Source: Impatiens glandulifera (lineage: Eukaryota > Streptophyta > Magnoliopsida > Ericales > Balsaminaceae). From it: a stretch of 64,000 nt of DNA. The first letter of the stretch is position 1, and each line of letters begins with the position of its first letter. This document shows, piece by piece, positions 1-11,515 of the stretch. The stretch spans positions 38,936,840 to 39,000,839 of the forward strand of contig NC_061869.1 in assembly GCF_907164915.1 (NCBI RefSeq), written 5' to 3'. Under the pieces are notes generated by a model. It saw only the letters and a program-made list of their open reading frames with translations. It ran no database searches and was not told where the DNA came from. The translations under genes and the position numbers were made by a program.

Positions 1-215
1 CCAATCACATTTTCCGTCTTGAAGAACTCATAGACCTCCTTTTTTATAGAGAACATAAGGACCATTGAGATACTTCCTGAGGATAGAGTAGTCGAGAGAA
101 CGGAACATTTCCACGTTATCATGTTGATCGAGAAAGTTGATAGAATCAAAATCCACCTGCAAAGTATTGTGAGCAAAAGATACAACCTTATTGTCAGCGA
201 TTTTAGTGTAAGAAA
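1..215 (-). pseudogene. N-terminal remnant of a family B extra ORF (aORF-like)
   Basis: Read on the minus strand, about 55 codons resemble the N-terminus of the extra ORFs downstream of pol in family A. The shared pattern is L-Q-V-D-F-D-S, then a region ending Y-V-L-Y-K-K and E-V-Y-E-F-F-K-T. A one-base frameshift near 40-45 separates the last block from the rest. The remainder lies outside the window to the left. It sits downstream of a pol C-terminal remnant on the same strand, which matches the gene order of family A. No function is known; the domain is reminiscent of the 'putative plant transposon protein' family. The start codon is unclear. Confidence 0.5.
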
Positions 216-1039
216 CAGATAAGAATGGAGATAAACAAAGTTTCTTAGAGAGACGGCAGAGAGAAATCTAGGGTTCTAAGAAAATAGGAGACGTAAGAAC
301 CCTGAACACATGCAAAATGTCTATGAATAGAATTCGAATAGTCACATGTTTAACCATCACTTTTTGAAAAAGAAAACCCATCAATTAAATTTAGATGCCT
401 TTTCCCAAAAGTAGTCATCATTAACTGAGTTTTTACCAAAAAAAATATCTTAATATTTAAGGGTATATTAGTCATTTTCTTTTAACATTGAAAGACACGT
501 GTCTTCAAGTTATTAAAATTTAGAAAATAATTGTTATAATGTTTGGGCGGGAAAAATTAGATGACAACGCATATTAACAGTTGTCCTCAATTAGTCTGAA
601 GATGAAGCGTCTAATTGCACACGTAGTTAGACATCTAACTCGCTGTCTACATTCTAGCATCTAGGTCACATAGGCGTCTATTAGACACAGGTGTCTAATT
701 ACACTTGTCTTAAAGACATCTAGACGACTAGTAGACATAGACGTCTAATTATGCTTGAATAACATGTGTTAGCACGTGTCTGGTTAGACGTGAACGTCTA
801 ACTACGCTTATTTTTCAGACGTTTTACTTGCGTAGGTTTTAAACCAAGACAATTATCCAACCCAAAAGCACAGACTATTTAAGCAAATATACGTCTAAGT
901 ACTTGTTTTTCTTTTAGACAACTTCATCTATTAGACCGATTAAAGCTTTCGTCTGCGTGTATCTGTCTGAACATTTTAAACATCTGCGTGTATTTAAGCA
1001 AATTTTCCCCTCGATTTATGCATGTTTAAAAAAAATAAA
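216..1039 (-). repeat. Family B spacer between pol and the extra ORF, rich in the TTAGACGT dyad motif
   Basis: No coding potential is visible. From about 541 to 1010 the sequence is studded with GTCTAA/TTAGAC words, including a near-perfect dyad GTTAGACGT-GA-ACGTCTAAC around 795-815. The same motif dominates the family B LTRs. The rest (216-540) is AT-rich with nothing recognisable. Confidence 0.45.
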
Positions 1040-1155
1040 TGATTTGAGGTCCTCTGGACCCAAAAGTAATTTTAGGGAAGAAACACTTAGTCTGTGGAGG
1101 TGGCTTTGAGAACAAATCCGCCACTTGTAGATCTGCTAGAGCATATTCTCAAAAG
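1040..1155 (-). pseudogene. pol: C-terminal tail of copia pol (RNase H end), family B
   Basis: Minus-strand translation gives a block containing Q-V-A-D-L-F-S-K-P, which matches the Q-V-A-D-I-F-T-K-P near the end of the family A pol at about 41034-41060. Only this extreme C-terminus remains. The protease, integrase and RT that should lie upstream are absent, because the gag-pol linker joins directly here. This is an internally deleted pol, and no activity is possible. Confidence 0.55.
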
Positions 1156-1769
1156 AGTGTGCTCAAAGTTTCCTCCATGAAGTTGTCCTGTATTACCTAC
1201 ACAAAAAGGTATTTACAGATTTTGGTACCCATATTCACTTGGGTCCTTGGTCAATCAGTCCCTTAGAAATCCATATTTCAGTTATTCTGATGGATTTCCC
1301 ATTTTTTGTTGTGATTAGTGCGTATGATTTAGGCTTAGCAGACGTCTTCCTGCTAGCAGCTTATCCCTTAACTTTAGAGGATGATTTTTGTTTAAAACAC
1401 CTAAACTTCTTGTCAGGTTTTGATATGCCAGACTTGCTGACTACTTCCTTTCTAGGTTTCAACTAACTTACAGTTGGCGGAACATAAATAATCTCATCCT
1501 TTAAGGTTAGTTCCTCACAGCTTGGATCAGTTCCATTATTAATTAAACTCCCTTTGACAAAGCTTATTGGCTTAAACTTGTTTGTTGCTGAGTTTAACTT
1601 TTCACTAGACTTATCTGGGATAGATTTGTCATATCCTAAACTAGATTTACATCCGGCAAGCCTTAACAGATTAGTCTGATATTTGATAGCTTCTCCAGAC
1701 TTTGTCCAAGAACTGAAAATATAAGTTAACGTTGGTTTTCAGAAAACATTGTTTGAACATTTTTCTTAA
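1156..1769 (-). pseudogene. Family B gag-pol linker remnant
   Basis: The minus strand keeps several linker words seen in family A, including a W-I-S-K-G-L-I-D-Q-G-P-K block equivalent to W-V-P-K-G-L-I at 37837-37875, and a following I-W-V-P-K. Stops interrupt it repeatedly. In copia elements of this type the linker lies between the Gag zinc knuckle and the protease. Its direct junction to the pol tail at about 1155 marks the internal deletion. Plus-strand ORFs over it are shadows. Confidence 0.5.
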
Positions 1770-3023
1770 GTTTCTCATTTTCAGATAAGATCTCGACCAT
1801 GTTGTTTTCAAAAACTTTTGGTTCAGTAGTTTGAGATAAAATAGGTGTATCGATTTTAGATTTTGACCTTATTTCATTTTTAGATTCAAATAACTTTCTG
1901 TACTACATGACCATGTTATTGAGTGCAATAACTAAGTCATCTCGTGTAAACTCTTCTGAAAAGAAATCAAATACCTCAGAATCTTCCTCTTCTCTTTCCA
2001 TGAAGCAAGCAACCTCTTCATCATCATTATCACTAGATGATGAGTCATCTGATTCGCTTTGGATCCACTTAGACTTGATGTCATCCGCCATGAGAGCCTT
2101 CAGCTTTTTCTCGTTGTCTTTCTTTTTCTCATCATGTTTTTGTTTCATGTACATCGATTTGTAATGACCTAGTTTGCCACAGTTAAAATACTTCACGTTA
2201 GCCTTAGAGTTAATCTTATCATCATTATTATTGTTTGAAGAGTTTGAGTTAGAATTGCTCTTCTTCATGAATTTTCCGAATTTCTTCATGAAGATAGTCA
2301 TCGCATCGCTACTGAGTTGTTGGGCAGCCGTCTTTACTTCAGTGGAACTGGTGTCTCCTCAGTAGTCACCAAATCCTTGGTTATGATGGTGGATGTGGGG
2401 TGCTCCTCTTCATTCCTTGAGTTCAACTCGAACTCATAGGCCTTTAGATCGGCAAGAAAATAAAAGAGCTCCATCTTATTGAGGTTTTTGGACTCCCTTA
2501 TCGCCATAGTCTTGATGTCCCACTCCCTGGGCAAAGCACGCATGACATTTATAACCATCTCTTTGTTGCTGTAAGTCTTTCCCATAATAGAGAGAGTGGT
2601 GACGATTTTGCTGAATCTTGCATCAAACTTAGACATCGTCTCTCCAGGACGCATCTTAAAGTTGTCGAATTGCTGGGTGACAACCGTAATCTTGTTTTAT
2701 TTGGTTTGCTCGTTTTATTCACAGAGTTGAGTGAATCTTTCCCAAACTTCTTTGGCAGACTCTCATGATATGATTTAGTTAAACATACTATCGTCAAGAG
2801 ATCTGTATAAGATATCCATGGACAAATTATCGAGGTTTTTCTTCCTCTTGTCTTCATTTGTCCACTCATATTTGTCTTTATCTATCTTGATAGGACCTTC
2901 TGAGATCACAATCCACATGTCATCATCTAAGGAAGCAAGATGAGCACGTACTCTTTTCTTCCACACGATGTAGTTATCTTTCGAAAACATAGGAATCTTG
3001 GAGGAGCTGGCATCTTTAGTCAT
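1770..3023 (-). pseudogene. gag: Copia gag, family B (left copy), broken
   Basis: Gag is the retrotransposon capsid and nucleocapsid protein. The start is the ATG at 3023, just inside the primer site. The N-terminal part (3023-2775) has the S-K-D-N-Y-x-x-W-K-x-R-x-R-A-H-L type opening of the copia gag (UBN2/DUF4219-like) domain. The middle (2654-2334) holds the R-A-L-P-R-E-W-D-I-K block, and the C-terminal part (2301-1903) holds the nucleocapsid. The pieces lie in different frames. The zinc knuckle around 2160-2200 has lost two cysteines (F and Y in their place). An acidic serine-rich stretch follows. It is about 70% similar by eye to gag of the 11516-16579 element. Confidence 0.75.
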
Positions 3024-3060
3024 GATTCAGGTTCTTTAGAAGCTAAAGAATAGAAAATGA

Positions 3061-3073
3061 GGCTCTGATACCA
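3061..3073 (-). promoter_or_regulatory. Primer binding site, initiator Met-tRNA type
   Basis: Read on the minus strand this is TGGTATCAGAGCC, a complete match to the usual copia primer site for initiator methionine tRNA. It lies two bases from the LTR edge at 3076 and about 38 bp upstream of the gag ATG. This fixes the orientation and the 5' LTR. Confidence 0.9.
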
Positions 3074-3075
3074 CT

Positions 3076-4570
3076 TGATATGATCGGTGCTAATAATAGA
3101 GACTGGGTTCAGGCTATTGTGAACAACTTATGATAAAAGATTTAATAATAATCCTGTGAGAGATTAGTATATATTTTATTCTTCACAAATCCTTCGAACT
3201 CTTGAAACAGATTTAAATGTGGAAGTGTTTGTCGGACTTGAAGCTTTGAACGAATTAAGGTAAATGGCAGAATGTAAAGAACACAAGAAGTTTTATAGAT
3301 GTTCGGAGATAAAACTCCTACGTCACCCCTTCTTCCACAACTGGAAGGATATCCACTATATACTTGAATCGAATACAACTTACAGAGCTAGCTAACTCTT
3401 TGTTGAACAGAAAAACCTCTATTCAACTTACAATATTCTCAACGATATTCTCACAGCTAGACAGTAATTGAATCTCTCCCTTGAGCTTGAATGATGATAA
3501 AAATCAGTAAGAACAAGAGCAAGTAATTTCGTGTGAATCAGATAACAGATTACTTCTTGATGATAAAGTAAGTGTGTGTTTCGTCCGTTGTTCTTGAGCA
3601 TCGATTAATAGCATAAGGACACCAACGATCGAATCTTCTTCGTGGACATGTGGCATGTGTCAGTTGGAAGGCCGCCCAAAGTACCAAAATACAGCAGACT
3701 CTAAGCAAATGGATCGTGGACGTACTAAACTAGTAGTGCGCCGAATATCCTATGATATTATCTTGTACTAGACAGGCAGTTGGAAGGATATTTGCGCACG
3801 TGGTGTTCGATCATTTGATACAATTAGTTGGCTTGTCAGACTACACAGAAGTGAGTGGAGTAGGAGTAGAAGACAACTAGTTTATAGTGGTTAGACATAT
3901 GCTTTCTTCAGACGGCTGTAGAAGCAAGGCATTAGACGTGCTCCGTTAGACCTCGTCTAAAGGAGTTAGACGTCCTCGCCTAACTACTAATCCCTTTATA
4001 TCTCGTCTAAAGGAGTTAGATGTCCTCGTCTAACTACTCATCCCTTTAGACCCCGTTTAAAGGAGTTATACGTCATCGTCTAACTATGTATCCCTTTAGA
4101 CTTCGTCTAAAGGAGTTAGACGTCCTCGTCTAACTACGCATCCCTTTAGAACTCGTCTAAAGGAGTTAGACGTCCGCGTCTAACTATGCATCCCTTTAGA
4201 CCTCGTCTAAAGGAGTTAGACGGCCTCGTCTAACTTCGCATCCCTTTAGACTTCTTCTAAAGGAGTTAGACGTCCTCGTCTAACAACTTATCCCTTTAGA
4301 CTTTGTCTAAAGGAGTTTGACGACCTCATCTAACTACGTTTCACGCCTATTTAGCCTGCTTAGACCATGTCTAAATTAGCATAGTCTTATGCACCTGCAC
4401 AAAAACAAATAGACAACTTAGCTTTATTCTATTTAAACATCTAGCTTTATTGTATTTAAACATTATCAAAATTCTGTTTTTTAATGTTTCATAGCTTTTA
4501 TTATTTCTAAGTTAATTATTTATCACTTAATTAACTATTTTCTTTAATTTGTTTTTAATTTTTTCCAACA
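3076..4570 (-). mobile_element. Family B LTR (5' LTR of the left minus-strand element)
   Basis: The LTR runs from TGATATGATCGG to TTTTCCAACA, about 1495 bp, beside a primer site. It is colinear with the LTRs at 11516 and 15039 and, inverted, with that at 34472-49939. Shared landmarks are the 'TCCTACGTCACCCCTTCTTCC' type block near 3315, the 'GATCGAATCTTCTTCGTGG' type block near 3630, an internal minisatellite, and an AT-rich end. The matching 3' LTR lies beyond the left window edge, so no target duplication can be checked. Confidence 0.8.
3945..4345 (+). repeat. 50-bp minisatellite inside a family B LTR
   Basis: About eight units of 50 bp, each built as CGTCTAAAGGAGTTAGACG followed by a TCCTCGTCTAACTACGCATCCCTTTAGA-like arm (described as two pieces). 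Each unit contains GTTAGAC and GTCTAAC as an inverted pair. The 50-bp spacing is clear between AGGAGTTAGA at 3961 and 4011. Equivalent positions in the other B LTRs carry shorter or mixed units. Confidence 0.85.
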
Positions 4571-6115
4571 CCAATTTATAGCCAAAAATCTGGTTTTTTG
4601 GGATTAAAGTTGTTTTGAGGTGAAAGGAGTTAACCAATAGCTTCGTTATACCTCATATACTTGACTGATACCAAAATAAGAACACTGGTTGTTCGTTTGG
4701 ACCAATTCAAGATCTCAAAATATTTTTACATTATTTTTAAATTTTCGATTTTGATCAAACATGATTCAAATAGTTGTCCAACAATATTAAAACATGTTTA
4801 GATGATCATATGATCGATTTCCAATCCTAAAATTCAACAATCAGATATTATTCAAACTTTTAAAAACTGTGATATAAAAGTTTCATTTTAAACTGGAAGT
4901 ATGAATTAAATGGTGATTGGAAGCATACTAAGGATTGTAAAATACTCCTTAGAACATAGGGAAGCTTTTAGATTGCATGGATCCAAGCTTTAGAGCCTTA
5001 TACAAAATTTTGAAAAATCTAGAAGCTTGAAGCTACATTGGCGAATTTTTCTATGATTTGTGATTTGAGGCTTGAGATCTTATCTCTTAGCTTCGAACTT
5101 CTTTAGGTAGGTTATTTATAGCCTCCCGAAGTCGATTGATCCTTCCAAGTGAATTGAATCAGCCAAAATTTATTAGTGTTGCTTTGGTTGTTCTTGGATT
5201 AATTTTCTAAAACAGGGATCATACATCCCTATTGATGTAAGGGAAATGATCACAGTGATAGGATGATCATTTCACCTTTTGAATCAGCCGACTTGATTAA
5301 CTATCGCCTTCATTTCAACTTTGTAAAATCAAAGGATGAGACTTCATCCTTATCTCACGAGCATCGCGATGAGGAAGACAGTGGAAGCCAAAATGACCTC
5401 GTTTTGATAATTGTTGACAAACGCGGATCATTCCATCAGCGTTCCGTCAAGGCGCGGGTGTTCCATTGCATTTTGAAGGACGGAGCTAACGTCCGCGTTA
5501 GCTAAACAGGTTTGGCGCGTACGCAAGTTCCCTACATTGCAGCAGGCTACGCAGATGGCTTGTGAGCATTGGATGACAATCTAGACTTGATCTAATTGTC
5601 ATGGCATTGGTTGTAATTATTTTTCACAATTTCGGCCACATAGGATCACTAATTTATTTTATTTTATTTTAAGCTTAAGGGTTGGTTAGTTATTGATTTT
5701 TCTTTCACCCTTTTTACTTTATTTTTTAACTTTTTAAATAAACCGAATATTAAAATAAATATGACAAATATTTTAACAATTTTTTAATATATATTTTAGG
5801 GTTAAATAAATAATTTTAAGGGATGAAATGGGTACCTCATTTCATCCTACATTATTTATTTTAATACCTTGATTTTTTCTAAAATCATTTTAATATAAAA
5901 TGAGTACAACATTTATCCCAAATAATTTTATTTTTTTGTTAGACCATTTTTTAATTAATTAATTAAGATTTAATTATCAAAATAATTAATCAAATTAATT
6001 TTTTTAATTACGTTTTGCCCTTGAGGTTTATTATTTTGATTTTATTTATTCAAAAATAAATCAAAATTATTATTTTAATTTTATAAATTAGGTGTGTAGA
6101 TTTCTAGTGTTTACA
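4571..6115 (-). mobile_element. Tat/Ogre-type LTR, minus orientation, truncated by family B
   Basis: This is homologous in reverse to 10288-11515 and 33095-34373. Its inner edge reads GTGTTTACA at 6115 on the plus strand, the reverse of the TGTAAACAC LTR start at 10288. A reversed TATA region (CTATTTATAGCC) lies near 5113. The left end abuts the family B LTR at 4570, so the LTR continues beyond that element or is lost. A plus-strand ORF at 5263-5505 is antisense to the LTR; see findings. Confidence 0.75.
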
Positions 6116-6129
6116 GAGTACCCCTCTCG
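6116..6129 (-). other. Polypurine tract of the minus-strand Tat element
   Basis: Read on the minus strand it is CGAGAGGGGTACTC, directly next to the LTR start. The plus-strand Tat element has TGAGAGGGGCACTC at the same place (33081-33094). A polypurine tract primes plus-strand DNA synthesis in LTR elements. Confidence 0.75.
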
Positions 6130-9100
6130 AATCGAGTTTGAATATAACAAATTAGTTTGAAAATGTTGATTCGAATATGACATCTAACACTAAGGTATAT
6201 TGTCCAATTTATAACAAGAGTGTTTTAGACAGATAGAACATGTAGCATGAAGATGTTGGAGTGACCTGGTGATGTTGTATATAGCAGTTCGTCGAGATGC
6301 TTCCAAACATTACTTTGGAATCTTTCCTAGTTGATTATCATAACTAGGATAATTCTTGGAATCTTGTTTTACAGATCTCAACAAAGTATCCGTAAAATCT
6401 GGAGGATAGAGATTATCATAGGTATTGAAACATTAATTATCTAGAATGAATATCAACAAATTATTCAAGACAGTCATGTACAATTGGCTAAGTTCATGGG
6501 ATATATAAGGAACATGAAATTTTTAATAACGTTTCATGTAGGCCATTAACAAGTAACACTCAAGGTGATCATATGTGTATTATCGTGAGAGTATCAACAT
6601 ATAAATCTTATTGAAAGTTGACAAGTTTTCTTATGGGGCTTACTAACAAATAATACGTTGAGCGATCATATACTAATGATCAAGGTACTATTCACAGATA
6701 GGTTTGTCGTAGGAGTTGACTTGTCACGAAGGTCACTCACAGGTGACACTAGAGACGATCATGTATAAATGACCATGGTACTATCACCATATAGGTTTTT
6801 GTGTTGTTATAAATTAGATGAGGAACGCTGATTAAGAAATAGGATTTGATATATCTATCGAGATATAGGGTTAGGAATACATATTCGAGCGATAGGGCTT
6901 AAGATACCTATTAGGGTGATAGTTTTGTCAAGATCATATGCGAATGATCTCTATGCTTGTTGACAAACCAGACTTGGTTACCTATCGAGAGATAGTATTT
7001 GGGTTGCCTATCAAGAGATAGGGTTTGAGTAGGATCATGTACAACTGATCAATGTTCTTGTTAACAAACAAGGCGTTGGTACCTATCGGGAGATAGGTTT
7101 TGATACCTCTTTGAATGATAGGGTTTTGTTTACCTATTCGGATGATATGGTTTAAATTTTGCGATATTTAGTGGAAGTGATGTTGCGAGAGGGGATACCT
7201 ATCGAGATATAGGGCTTTAACGGAATCGTATATAAACAATGTATCGACCTATCGATAAATAACTAGGGTTTCTAACAGAAAAAGCCTAAAGTCGCATACC
7301 AGATATTGCTACAAGAATGTCTAGACCTATTGACTTATAGGATTTTAGCGGAATCGCATATAAACGATATCTCGACCTATCGACATATAGAGTTTTAGTT
7401 TAATTGTATATAAATGATATTTCAATCTATCAATAGATAGGTTTTGAGTAGAATCATATATAAATGATGTCTCAACCTATCGGCATATAGGGTTTTAGCA
7501 GAATTGTATATAAACGATGTCTCAACCTATCGATGGATAGGGTTTTAGTAGAATAGTATACAAATAATGTCTCAACTTATCGACATATAGGGTTTTAGCT
7601 GAATTGTATACAAATGATGTCTCAACATATTGACATATAGAGTTTTAGCGGAATCGTATATAAACGATGTATCAACCTATCGATAGATGGGGTTTCTAAC
7701 AGAATTGTATACAAGAATGTCTCAACCTATTGGCATATAGGATTTTAGAGGAATCGTATATGAATGATGTCTCGACCTATTCATAGATAGAGTTTTAGCA
7801 GAATCGTATATAAACGATTTCTCGACCAATCGACATATACAGTTTTAGCGAATCGTATATAAATGATTTCTCGACCTATTGATAGATAGGGATTTAACGT
7901 AATTGTATATAAATGATGTCTTCACCTATCGACATATAGGCTTTTAGCAAAATCGTATACAAATGATGTCTCGACCGATCGACAAATAAGGTTTTAGCAA
8001 AATCATATACAAATGACGTCTCAACCTATCGACATATAGGATTTTAGGAGAATCGTATATAAACGATTTCTCAACCTATTGACATATAAGGATTTAGCGA
8101 TTGTATATAAACAATGTCTCAACCTATCGATAGATATGATTTTAGTGGAATCGTATACAAACAATATCTCAACCTATCGATAGATAGGGTTTTAGAAGAA
8201 TCGTATACAAACAATGTCTCGACCTATCGACAAATAGGGTTTTAGTGTAAATGTATATAAACAATGTTTTGACCTAACGACATATAGGGTTTTAGCGGAA
8301 TTGTATACAAACAATGTCTCGACCTATCAATATATAGGGTTTTGACTGGATCATGTACATATGATCTCAAGTCTTTGTCGACAAAGAAGATTGTTAACGG
8401 ATCATCTTACAAATGATCTATATGATCAAGATGTTCTCATATCTATCGACATATAGGTTTTTGTTGCCTAACTACAATTAAGGTTTTAAACGAATTGTGT
8501 ACAAACAATCTCTCGCACCTATCAACATATAGGGTTTAGGATATCTAACTAAAATTAGGGTTTATAAATGGGATTATTTATAAACGATTTCACGCACCTA
8601 TAAATAGATGGAGTTTAGGGTACCTAACTATAATTAAGGTTTTTTGTGGAATCGTGTACAAACGATCTCTCACACCTATCAATAGATAGGATTTAGGCTA
8701 CCTAACTACAATTAAGGTTTGAAAACGGGATCGTGTACGAACAATCTTACATACCTATCGACAAATAGCGTTTATGAGACTCAATTTTTTTTATTTTCCT
8801 TTTGCAGTATCGGTCGTGGTCCTATTCCTTTTAAGGGAATATTTCAACAGAATCATTGTTTCCCTTTCTTTTCCAAAGTGTCCATCAAAACTAGTTGAAA
8901 CTCATCAGTCGGCAGTTTCAAGCTTTATTTATGGATAGATGACTCATGTTTTTTTGGATAAAAGAACATTTTATGTTCATCCAAATCCTATCCTTGTTTA
9001 TCTTTTCCATAAATAAAGCTTTTCCATCATTTGTGATGATTTTTTTCATCAATGAATAAGATCGATCTCGTGTATAGACAATTATCCAGAATCATTACAC

Positions 9101-9935
9101 GTGAAGAAAATAGTCAAAACTTCAATGTTCTAACAAGTGTGCAAATATTTTTGGCTGCTAGCCCTGAACCACATTTCTTGAAAGTCTACTACACATAGTA
9201 ATAACAACATTTTTTAGAGAGGTTTTATCAACTTTCTTCTTTGGGTTTTTATTTTCCATTTTTCTCTTCTTTTTTCTTTTGTTGGTTCGCGAGTATATCT
9301 CATAGAATCAGTACATCCTTGCCCTTATCGTAGCAATCAAGACTATAGTCTAAGTGAGCAACGGAATGTGATTTCAATACCTCAACCACTTGAGACATTT
9401 TCTTTTTTCATTTTCGGGGTGTATGTTGTAGAATCAGTATATTCTTCTCTTGCCATAACAATCATGACTAGAGTCTGAGTGAGCACGAATTGTGATTTTA
9501 GTACCTCAACAAACAAAGAAACATTTTTCAAATTTTTAGAGATGTTGGGGTTTTTTCCAATTCACTTTTTGGCATTTTCATTTTTTGGGTTTTTTCTTCC
9601 TAGAGCATCTAGTCTTAAACCTCTCTTTCTTTTAAAAGGTAACGATGAGGTGTCCTTTCTCAAATTGGGGCTCTATGCCTCGCTTTTGGGGTTTATTCCG
9701 ATTCTTTTTCTTCAAAAATATTCGATGGAGGTTCCTTTTAGGATAATCGCCTACAAAAAAATAGTTTATGACCGATATCTCCTTAATTGGGGTCATTGTA
9801 AAATCCTCTGTTTTATTTTTAAGAATATCAATCGAATGGAAGTGATGTTCTTAGTTTTGCCCTTACTTATTTCCTAAATTTGTCACATCAGTTTTTGAAT
9901 GAGATCAAAGTTTATTTTTACTATCTCAAAATATT
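6130..9935 (-). repeat. Array-bearing 3' untranslated region of the minus-strand Tat element
   Basis: This stretch separates the integrase tail (right) from the 3' LTR (left). It contains a long tandem array and flanking single-copy AT-rich DNA, and is matched in reverse by 29490-33080. Ogre and other Tat elements are known for tandem repeats in this region. The 132-codon plus-strand ORF at 9479-9877 is antisense and not supported. From 8790 to 9935 I see only diverged 3' UTR sequence. Confidence 0.65.
7190..8335 (+). repeat. 50-bp tandem array in the Tat 3' UTR
   Basis: About 23 units with 50-bp spacing, for example CTCAACCTAT at 7471, 7521 and (diverged) 7571, 7621 and 7671. A typical unit has CCTATCGACATATAGG, GGTTTTAGCGGAATCG and a TATATAAACGATGTCTC-like arm. 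Looser, more diverged units extend it to roughly 6850 and 8790. Each unit holds two short inverted repeats, CCTAT/ATAGG and ATCGT/ACGAT. Confidence 0.85.
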
Positions 9936-10287
9936 TTCTCTTTCTCTTTAGAAATGGACTAGGGGTTATTTATGTGAGACCGAGCCCGTAAATATGCAGG
10001 TTGCCTATGTATCTTCTCTTCTTTATTTTTTACACTGAGAAGAATCAGGTCTTCTTAGTTTGTACATGAGTCCTCTGTCCATGTTGCAAGTTTACAAAAC
10101 TTGAGATTCGATTATGCTGAAATAAGTTTCTTTCAAGGTCGAGCATTCAACTTGAGATATATAAAATATTTTTTAAGCGCTTCGAGATTGTTTGGCGCAA
10201 TGAACTCTTTGTCTTCTATATAAGATAGGCGGACAACTCATTTAGTGAGGATTTTCTTAACTAGTAAATGTCCTTCCCATTGGGGTC
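9936..10287 (-). pseudogene. Integrase C-terminal tail of the minus-strand Tat element
   Basis: The reverse complement is clearly homologous to 29334-29640 in the plus-strand element. Both keep 'AATGGGAAGGACC'-like, 'AAGAGTTCATTGCGCCAA' and 'CTTGCAACATGGA' landmarks. In that element this follows the integrase core and ends the pol reading frame. The sequence stops abruptly at 10287 where the plus-strand Tat LTR begins, so the rest of this integrase is displaced or lost. Confidence 0.65.
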
Positions 10288-11515
10288 TGTAAACACTAAA
10301 AATTTACACACCAATTTATAAAATTAAAATGATTGTTTTAATTTATTTTTGATTAAATAAAATCAAAATAGTTAACCACATGGACAAAACCTAATTAAAA
10401 TAATTAATCAGATTAATTATTGTTATAATTAAATCCTAATTAATTAAGGAAAATAGTTAAAATAATAAAAATAAAATTATTTGGGATAAATATTGTACGC
10501 GTTTATCCAAAATAATTTTAGAAAAAACCAAGGAATTGAAATAAATAATTTAGGATGAAATGAGGTACACATTTCATCTCCCAAAATTATTTATTTAACA
10601 CTAGAAATATAAAAAAAAAACAAATTGGTAACATATTTGCCATATTTATTTTAATATTTTGTGTATTTAAAAAGATCAAAATTAAGCCAAATGGGTGAAA
10701 GAAAAATAAATTTCAAACAAACCCTTCAGATTTTAAAATAAAATTAGTAATCGGGTGTAGCCGAAATTCAGAAAAAAAAGCTACAGTCGAAAACATAGCC
10801 GATGGATGAGCGTTGGATTGTCATCCAAGGCTCCAAACACGCCCGTATAGATGGTTTTAACCGAAAGTGTACGCCTTCATCGCACTGGATCAATTAATTG
10901 GACGTTAGTCAAGTCGCTAACGGAATGGCCATATGCAACGATGCCTTAACGGATTGCTCATGGAACACCAAACACGTGCAAAACGACATTGTTTTGGCCT
11001 TCAATCGTCTCCCTCATTGCGATGCCGAGAGGAAAATGATGAAATCTAATCCTTGGATTCTCTGAATTTGGAATTTCCTCCATAGTCAACCAAAACGGCT
11101 AATTCAAAAGGTGAAATTATCACCCTACTTTGGTGATCTTTTCGGCCACTTGAGACAAGAATAGCCAAAATACCATTAATGATTTTTGGCCGATTGATCT
11201 ACTTGGATAGATGAACCGAACTTAGGTAGCTATAAATAGCCCCTAAGTCATTCCAAATTCAAGGAATCCACTCTCCACTTTCAAATTGGCTTCAAACTTT
11301 CAAATTTTTCGAATTTTCTGTTTAAGGCCTTAATGCTTATTTTTGAGCATTCCAAAAGCTTCCCTAAGAATCAAAGAGTGTTCTCCAATCCTTGGTAAGG
11401 TTGCAATAACTCTCTAAATTTAAAGTTTGAATTTGTAATTTTATATTTCAAATTACATAAGCTTGTATGCTTGATGTTTATTGTGTTTTATGGTTAAAAA
11501 TCGATCCTATGACCA
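10288..11515 (+). mobile_element. 5' LTR of the plus-strand Tat element, first segment
   Basis: It starts TGTAAACACT at 10288 and aligns with the 3' LTR at 33095 onward. A TATA-type CTATAAATAGCC lies near 11230. It is interrupted after GACCA at 11515 by a family B element and resumes as CATGTTTTG at 16580. The minus-strand LTR copy reads GATCATCTAAACATGTTTT across this point, so about six bases were lost and no target duplication is present. Confidence 0.75.

Noticed and set aside
3945..4345. CRISPR-like regular repeats
   Set aside because: Units are contiguous 50-bp tandem repeats without unique spacers, inside an LTR of a plant element.
9479..9877. 132-codon plus-strand ORF with hydrophobic stretches
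   Set aside because: It is antisense to the 3' UTR of the minus-strand Tat element, has no matching ORF in the plus-strand element, and its F/L-rich composition follows from the T-rich strand.
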